Notes under the pieces: generated by a model
The model's input: the letters and a program-made list of their open reading frames with translations, nothing else
Database searches by the model: none
Told to the model about the DNA's origin: nothing
NCBI GenBank assembly: GCA_902984215.1
Contig: CADWAF010000531.1
Location: 1-10,104 of the forward strand
DNA length: 10,104 bases
Direction: 5' to 3'
From: Willaertia magna
Lineage: Eukaryota; Heterolobosea; Eutetramitea; Acrasida; Naegleriidae
Made by a program: the position numbers and the translations under genes
Part shown: piece after piece, positions 6,583 to 10,104 of the stretch
Layout: the number at the start of each line of letters is the position of its first letter
Numbering within the stretch: position 1 is the stretch's first letter

Positions 6583-8535
6583 AAAATAATTGATAATATT
6601 TTAAATTTTATTTTATTAAATTTATTTAAATATAACATAACAAGAACATTAGATGAATTTAGTAGAAATTTAATATTAATTTATTATTATCCAATTAAAT
6701 TAAATACTAAAGAAATAAATGAATATAAAAATAATTTAAATTTATTACAAAATATTCTTCAGAATAAATTGAGTGAAAAAATAAAAAAGAAATTAAAAAA
6801 TTAGAAAGAAATATAAAATTTAAATATAAATTAGATTATTTTAGTAGTAAAATATTTTCTTTATTAAATTTAACAACTAACAAAATTTTAAAATATATAA
6901 ATTTAATTAAAACAACTTTAAATTTAAATCTCAATACAACAATATGTGACAATGAAAATAATGTTTTATCTTTTGTAAAACAAAATAATACTTATTTACT
7001 TAACTATATGAGCTACAATCTTAATTTATTATATAAACATTTTATTGAAACTTTATATAAAAATTTTGAATTTGAAATTAGTAAAATTATTAGAAAATTA
7101 AAATTACATTGAAATTTTTTACAATTATTAATTTCAGTTAATATTAAAAATAGTATATTTATAAAAATTATTTTTGTACTGATAAAAAAATTCTAAATAT
7201 ATCAAATGATTTACCTAATATTAACAAATCACCAATACTATATTTAACAAGATAGTAAATATTAGCTATGGTAGGAGATTATATTTATAAATATTATAAA
7301 CAAATTTACAAAGCACTTTTTTATTGAAATGTTGATACAAGATTAGAAAATATATAATCTATATTTACAGATATAATTAATATGAATTTTATAAATCTTT
7401 ATAAGTAAATAGTTATTTTTATATTAATTTTTTATCTAAATATTATATAAATTTACAAACTAATAATATAGTTGATTATTATTATGAATATATAATTGAT
7501 TGGTGTTTAAATTTAAAAAATTTAACCTACCATTATGATTTTTTAAATTTTGATAATGTTAAAAATAATTGTTTAAAAAAATATAATAAATTAATTACAC
7601 TACATCTTTTATAAAATTTTATTTTATGTGCTGTATTAATGAATAATAAATATAAAAAAGAAGTAGCAATTAAATTATTAAATAAAAATAATATTTATAA
7701 TTTTAATAAAAATATAATTTTTGAAATTGCTATTTATGATAAAAATTAATTTGATTTTGAAGAAGAATTAAAAAAATAGATTATTTTATTTGGTAGTTCA
7801 GTTATGGATAATAAATTAGTAGAAAATATTTTTTCTTTTTTTAAAAGACCAATAATAATAAATAGAAAAAATAAAAAATACTATAATTAGATTAGTTTTT
7901 ACAAATAATAATATTTGGTATAATAATTTAATAAATAATAATACTTATTTTAAAGAATTTAAAAAAAATTTAAAAAATATAAATAATTTATAAAGAATAA
8001 TAAATGATAGTCATAAATTAGTTAAAATAAATTTAAAAAATATAAAAGAAGAAAAAAAATGAAAAAAAGAAAGACAAAGAATAATAAATAATATAAATTA
8101 AATTGAAACTATTATTTTATTATTTAAAACTTACAATATTTTACAAAATAATAATGAAATCATTGATATTAATTTAGAAAATGAAATTTCTTTTAAAAAT
8201 TTAAAAAACATATTAAATTTTTTAATTAAAAACAATTATTTAACTGATAATGACAATTATAATGTAAAAAGTTTTACAGATATTTGTAATTTATATAATG
8301 ATAAATTAATTTTAAATGCTATAATTGATTTTACAAAAAATAAAATTATTCCAAATATCAATAAATTTAATAGACCCTCAGAGATAGTGGAAATATAGGA
8401 GTTGATTGTAATAATGAAAGTGAAAATTCTTTAAATAGTTTTATTAATGACAATTTAAATTTATTAGAAATTTTAGGAGGTAGAAATATTTGTAGTGAAA
8501 AAGGTGTAATTAGAAGAAGAATAGATGGGTTGTAA
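6580..8535 (+). pseudogene. Decayed unidentified coding region, about 650 codons
   Basis: Long coding-like stretches follow one another on the plus strand with frame changes: 6580-6790 (frame 1), 6789-7194 (frame 0), 7268-7440 (frame 2), 7443-7880 (frame 1), 7880-8385 (frame 2) and 8386-8535 (frame 1). It ends in a basic RRRIDGL before TAA 8533. Within each stretch the interruptions are TAA/TAG at plausible Gln positions and TGA at plausible Trp positions (TGA 7110 after KLKLH, TGA 7325 after ALFY). The reconstructed content is Asn/Lys/Leu/Ile-rich and helical. A charged segment near 8040-8080 (EEKK-stop-KKERQRI) may be coiled coil. I recognise no domain: no transposase catalytic pattern, polymerase or ATPase motif. 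About five frame shifts and more than ten stops exclude function. Its link to the LRR relic downstream is only positional. Confidence 0.55.
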
Positions 8536-8786
8536 GATATATATTAATTTTATAGTTTATTGTTGTTTAATTTATTTTGTAATATTATTTAATATATATT
8601 ATTAACTGTGTTGAAAGAACTGGGAATGTTAGTTTTAATGAAAAGACTTTTTGCTTTATTATAATAAAATATAAGAAATCTTGAATAAAAATAATAGTTA
8701 AAATAGTATATAAATTGTCAATTATTATTATATAAGTAAAGCATTTCATCTTTTTGATTTGAGAAGTTATAAATATAAATATAAAA
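8536..8786. other. Non-coding gap between two relics
   Basis: AT-rich DNA with stops in all frames on both strands. Short fragments near 8745-8786 may be the eroded start of the LRR relic. I see no promoter, RNA gene or repeat of note. Confidence 0.4.
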
Positions 8787-9524
8787 GACGAATATTTTAA
8801 AAATTTTAAAAATTTAAAACAAGTTAGTTTGTTTTATTGTAATGAAATTATAGGTGAATGTTTATTATATTTTAGAAAATTTAAATATTAGTAATAATGA
8901 TAATTTAAAAGATAAACATTTTAAAAATTTAAATAATTTAAAAATACTTAACGTGTATGATTATAAAAATTTAAATAATGAATTTTTACATTATTTATAA
9001 AAATTAAATGAGCTAAATTATAGTAATTTTAATATTTCTGATAAAAATTTTGAATATTTAATAAATTTATAAAATTTATATATTTCAGAGTGTTCTAACA
9101 TTATTAATACATTTTTATTAAATTTAACAAGTGTTATGTGTTAGAAATATATATAATTATACATAATTTATAAAAAAAATATTTAAATAATTTACAAAAT
9201 TTACAAAATTTAATTATAAAAGTTTGTAACAAGATTATTGAAACTTGTTTATTAAATTTACTAAATTTAATAGAATTAACTATTGATTCTAATGATATTA
9301 CTGATGATTATTTATAAAATTTAAATAATTTACAACAATTCTGTATTATAGAATGTGAAAATTTAACTGGAAAATGTTTTGAATATTTAGTAAATTTAAA
9401 ATCTCAAAATATATTTTGTAATAATAGTATTAAAGAAGAGAATTTGGAAAAATTAATAAATTATAATGATTTAAGTTTTTTTAAATGTTTACAATTATTA
9501 AAAAAAAGGGTAATTATTTATTAA
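8787..9524 (+). pseudogene. Decayed leucine-rich-repeat (LRR) coding region
   Basis: Three frame blocks (8787-8889 frame 0, 8875-9144 frame 1, 9162-9524 frame 0) encode about nine consecutive units of roughly 22-25 residues with the pattern N-L-x-x-L-x-x-L-x-I-x-x-C/N-x-x-I. Examples are NLKQVSLFYCNEIIGECL, NLNNLKILNVYDYKNLN, LYISECSNIIN, LIELTIDSNDITDDYL, FCIIECENLTGKCFEYL. The frequent Cys after the beta strand recalls the cysteine-containing LRRs of AMN1/F-box-LRR proteins. Stops include TAA 9171 and TAA 9315, each directly before Asn-Leu where neighbouring units have Gln-Asn-Leu (CAA), so CAA to TAA is the simplest reading. The last stop is TAA 9522. LRRs bind proteins; partner and role are unknown. 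No N-terminal F-box is preserved. Confidence 0.7.
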
Positions 9525-9603
9525 ATATGAATAAATTAAAAATTATAGATTTTAAAAAGGAAATAGTAGGAAAATAATTAATGAAGTAAAAGAAAAGATT
9601 AAA

Positions 9604-9622
9604 AACTTAGCAGTTCCATAGT
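9604..9622 (-). repeat. Right 19-bp inverted repeat
   Basis: Minus-strand ACTATGGAACTGCTAAGTT, lying 80 bp after the end of the LRR relic and followed on the plus strand by a T run and TTAAGG. It also begins an ATG GAA CTG CTA AGT reading, so its single difference from the left copy would be silent for Leu. Confidence 0.55.
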
Positions 9623-9673
9623 TTTTTTAAGGAAAAAAAAACAAAGGTTTTGTTACAGAAATTTGCAAAATCT

Positions 9674-9707
9674 GTATAAATTATACTGTTAACTGTATAA
9701 TTTATAC
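9674..9707. repeat. 34-bp near-perfect dyad of GTATAAATTATAC and its inverse around GTTAAC
   Basis: GTATAAATTATAC (9674-9686) and its exact inverse complement GTATAATTTATAC (9695-9707) flank the palindrome GTTAAC (9688-9693). Only the T/T pair at 9687/9694 breaks symmetry. Each 13-mer is itself almost a palindrome. It lies about 80-110 bp beyond the stop of the right-hand gene, so a terminator or 3'-end role is possible, as is a protein-binding site. Confidence 0.5.
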
Positions 9708-9741
9708 TTTTTAAAAAAGAAAAAAAATTAAAAAAGTTTCG

Positions 9742-9767
9742 AAAAGTGTATAAATTTATACTCTTTT
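9742..9767. repeat. Perfect 14-bp palindrome GTATAAATTTATAC with extended flanks
   Basis: GTATAAATTTATAC at 9748-9761 is fully palindromic. After one unpaired T on each side, AAAAG (9742-9746) pairs with CTTTT (9763-9767). It sits 25-40 bp past the stop of the right-hand gene, in its presumed 3' UTR, and shares the TATAAATTTATA core with 6286-6301 and 6325-6336. Confidence 0.5.
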
Positions 9768-9785
9768 TATTAATGTTTGAACAAA

Positions 9786-10104
9786 TTATTTTTTGCTCAA
9801 ATGGAACACCCGTAACATTTGCTTAATCTTCTTTTGCTCGGTTTTGTCGTCAAAGTACTTGTTGTTATCTTCGATCCATTTGTCAATTAATTCATTTAAG
9901 TTTTGAGGCATGATTTCATCGACAGCAATTGCTTTCTTTACTTTATCATCAGTTATCAAAAACTGAGAAGGCTTTTCGGAACAAGTTAACATTTGCAAGT
10001 CATTGTCCTTTAGTTCTTCGTACATCTGTTGTAATTTTTCTTTAACACGAATAACATTAGTATCATCTGGTTTCAAATGATGTCTATTAGTAACATATGG
10101 GGTT
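9786..10104 (-). CDS. Unidentified charged protein, C-terminal part (5' end outside window)
   Basis: The frame is open from the right edge to TAA at 9788-9786, giving 105 codons. There is no ATG in the visible N-terminal stretch (TPYVTNRHHLKPDDTN...), so the true start lies outside. The sequence is hydrophilic, Lys/Glu/Asp/Gln-rich and predicted helical, with RVKEKLQQMYEELKDNDLQM (residues about 17-36) likely a coiled coil or amphipathic helix and LNELIDKWIEDNNKYF near 72-87. There is no membrane segment or recognised motif. Codon use is richer in G and C than in the F-box gene (GTC, GAC, AAG, AAC present), which suggests a conserved, well-expressed host gene. The A-rich 3' flank contains GTATAAATTTATAC palindromes. 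I do not recognise the family. Confidence 0.65.
   Translation of the reverse strand, partial: TPYVTNRHHLKPDDTNVIRVKEKLQQMYEELKDNDLQMLTCSEKPSQFLITDDKVKKAIAVDEIMPQNLNELIDKWIEDNNKYFDDKTEQKKIKQMLRVFHLSKK

Larger units (their letters stand above)
6564..9622. mobile_element. Possible transposon relic bounded by 19-bp terminal inverted repeats
   Basis: ACTATGGAACTGTTAAGTT at 6564-6582 is matched in inverse orientation at 9604-9622 (AACTTAGCAGTTCCATAGT); 18 of 19 positions agree and the one difference is a C/T transition. The 3,059 bp between them is about 85% AT and holds two decayed plus-strand coding regions, one before and one after 8536. The arms contain more G and C than almost any other stretch nearby, so chance pairing is unlikely. 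No transposase is recognised, no target-site duplication is clear, and similarity stops outside the 19 bp. Alternatives are a non-autonomous element, an inverted duplicated promoter or start region (both arms begin ATG GAA CTG TTA/CTA AGT), or coincidence. Confidence 0.4.

Noticed and set aside
1113..9524. Reassigned genetic code (UAA/UAG = Gln, UGA = Trp) making the broken frames functional
   Set aside because: The 583-codon F-box gene and the two edge genes contain Gln and Trp only as CAA/CAG and TGG with no internal stops, and the right gene ends in TAA. The relics also carry frameshifts and motif-destroying missense changes. A standard code with decay is simpler.
6552..9630. TTAA duplication marking a piggyBac-like insertion
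   Set aside because: TTAA is present outside both inverted repeats but at different distances (8 and 4 bp), and TTAA is very common in this sequence; the repeats do not start with CCC.
1..10104. tRNA, rRNA or CRISPR arrays
   Set aside because: No tRNA B-box/T-loop pattern with a matching acceptor stem, no rRNA-like GC-rich conserved core and no regularly spaced repeat-spacer array was seen on either strand.

Overview
The window looks like nuclear DNA from a very AT-rich eukaryote. One long single-exon reading frame carries runs of asparagine and aspartate. Intergenic DNA is full of A and T tracts, and relics of a DIRS-type tyrosine-recombinase retrotransposon and of leucine-rich-repeat coding DNA are present. 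This fits a dictyostelid-like amoeba or another AT-rich protist or early-diverging fungus, but nothing here fixes the lineage. The three reading frames that look alive use CAA/CAG for Gln and TGG for Trp without internal stops, so the standard genetic code is assumed.

Layout. (1) 1-412, minus strand: N-terminal part of a small membrane protein running off the left edge. A GGCGGGAA (E2F-type) site and a perfect 13-bp dyad lie just upstream. (2) 443-774: two GGCGGGAA boxes, each running directly into a strong dyad with different arm sequence. (3) About 880-4456, plus strand: a decayed DIRS-like retrotransposon. Its order is a 5' leader with three copies of a 23-bp repeat, an Asn-rich gag-like frame, reverse transcriptase, RNase H with the DIRS-specific downstream region, then a tyrosine recombinase cut off before its catalytic H-x-x-R and Tyr. 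Nearly all stops fall where Gln or Trp is plausible, as expected from C-to-T/G-to-A change. (4) 4457-6208, minus strand: the best intact gene, an F-box protein whose C-terminal two thirds is a multi-pass membrane region resembling the TMEM185 family. Its stop codon abuts the truncated end of the retrotransposon. (5) 6209-6563: promoter-like intergenic DNA with A/T tracts and TATAAATTTATA palindromes. (6) 6564-9622: a 3.06-kb segment bounded by 19-bp inverted repeats (18/19 identical). It holds two decayed plus-strand coding regions, an unidentified one of about 650 codons and an LRR-repeat relic. (7) 9623-9785: three more GTATAAA-type palindromes. (8) 9786-10104, minus strand: the C-terminal part of an unidentified soluble, charged protein running off the right edge.

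The genes do not form an operon or pathway. The window reads as three host genes separated by two mobile-element-like relics, both eroded by AT-directed transitions. The points most worth following are the F-box/TMEM185-like architecture, the gene-element junction at its 3' end, the inverted-repeat-bounded LRR segment, and the paired GGCGGGAA-plus-dyad units.
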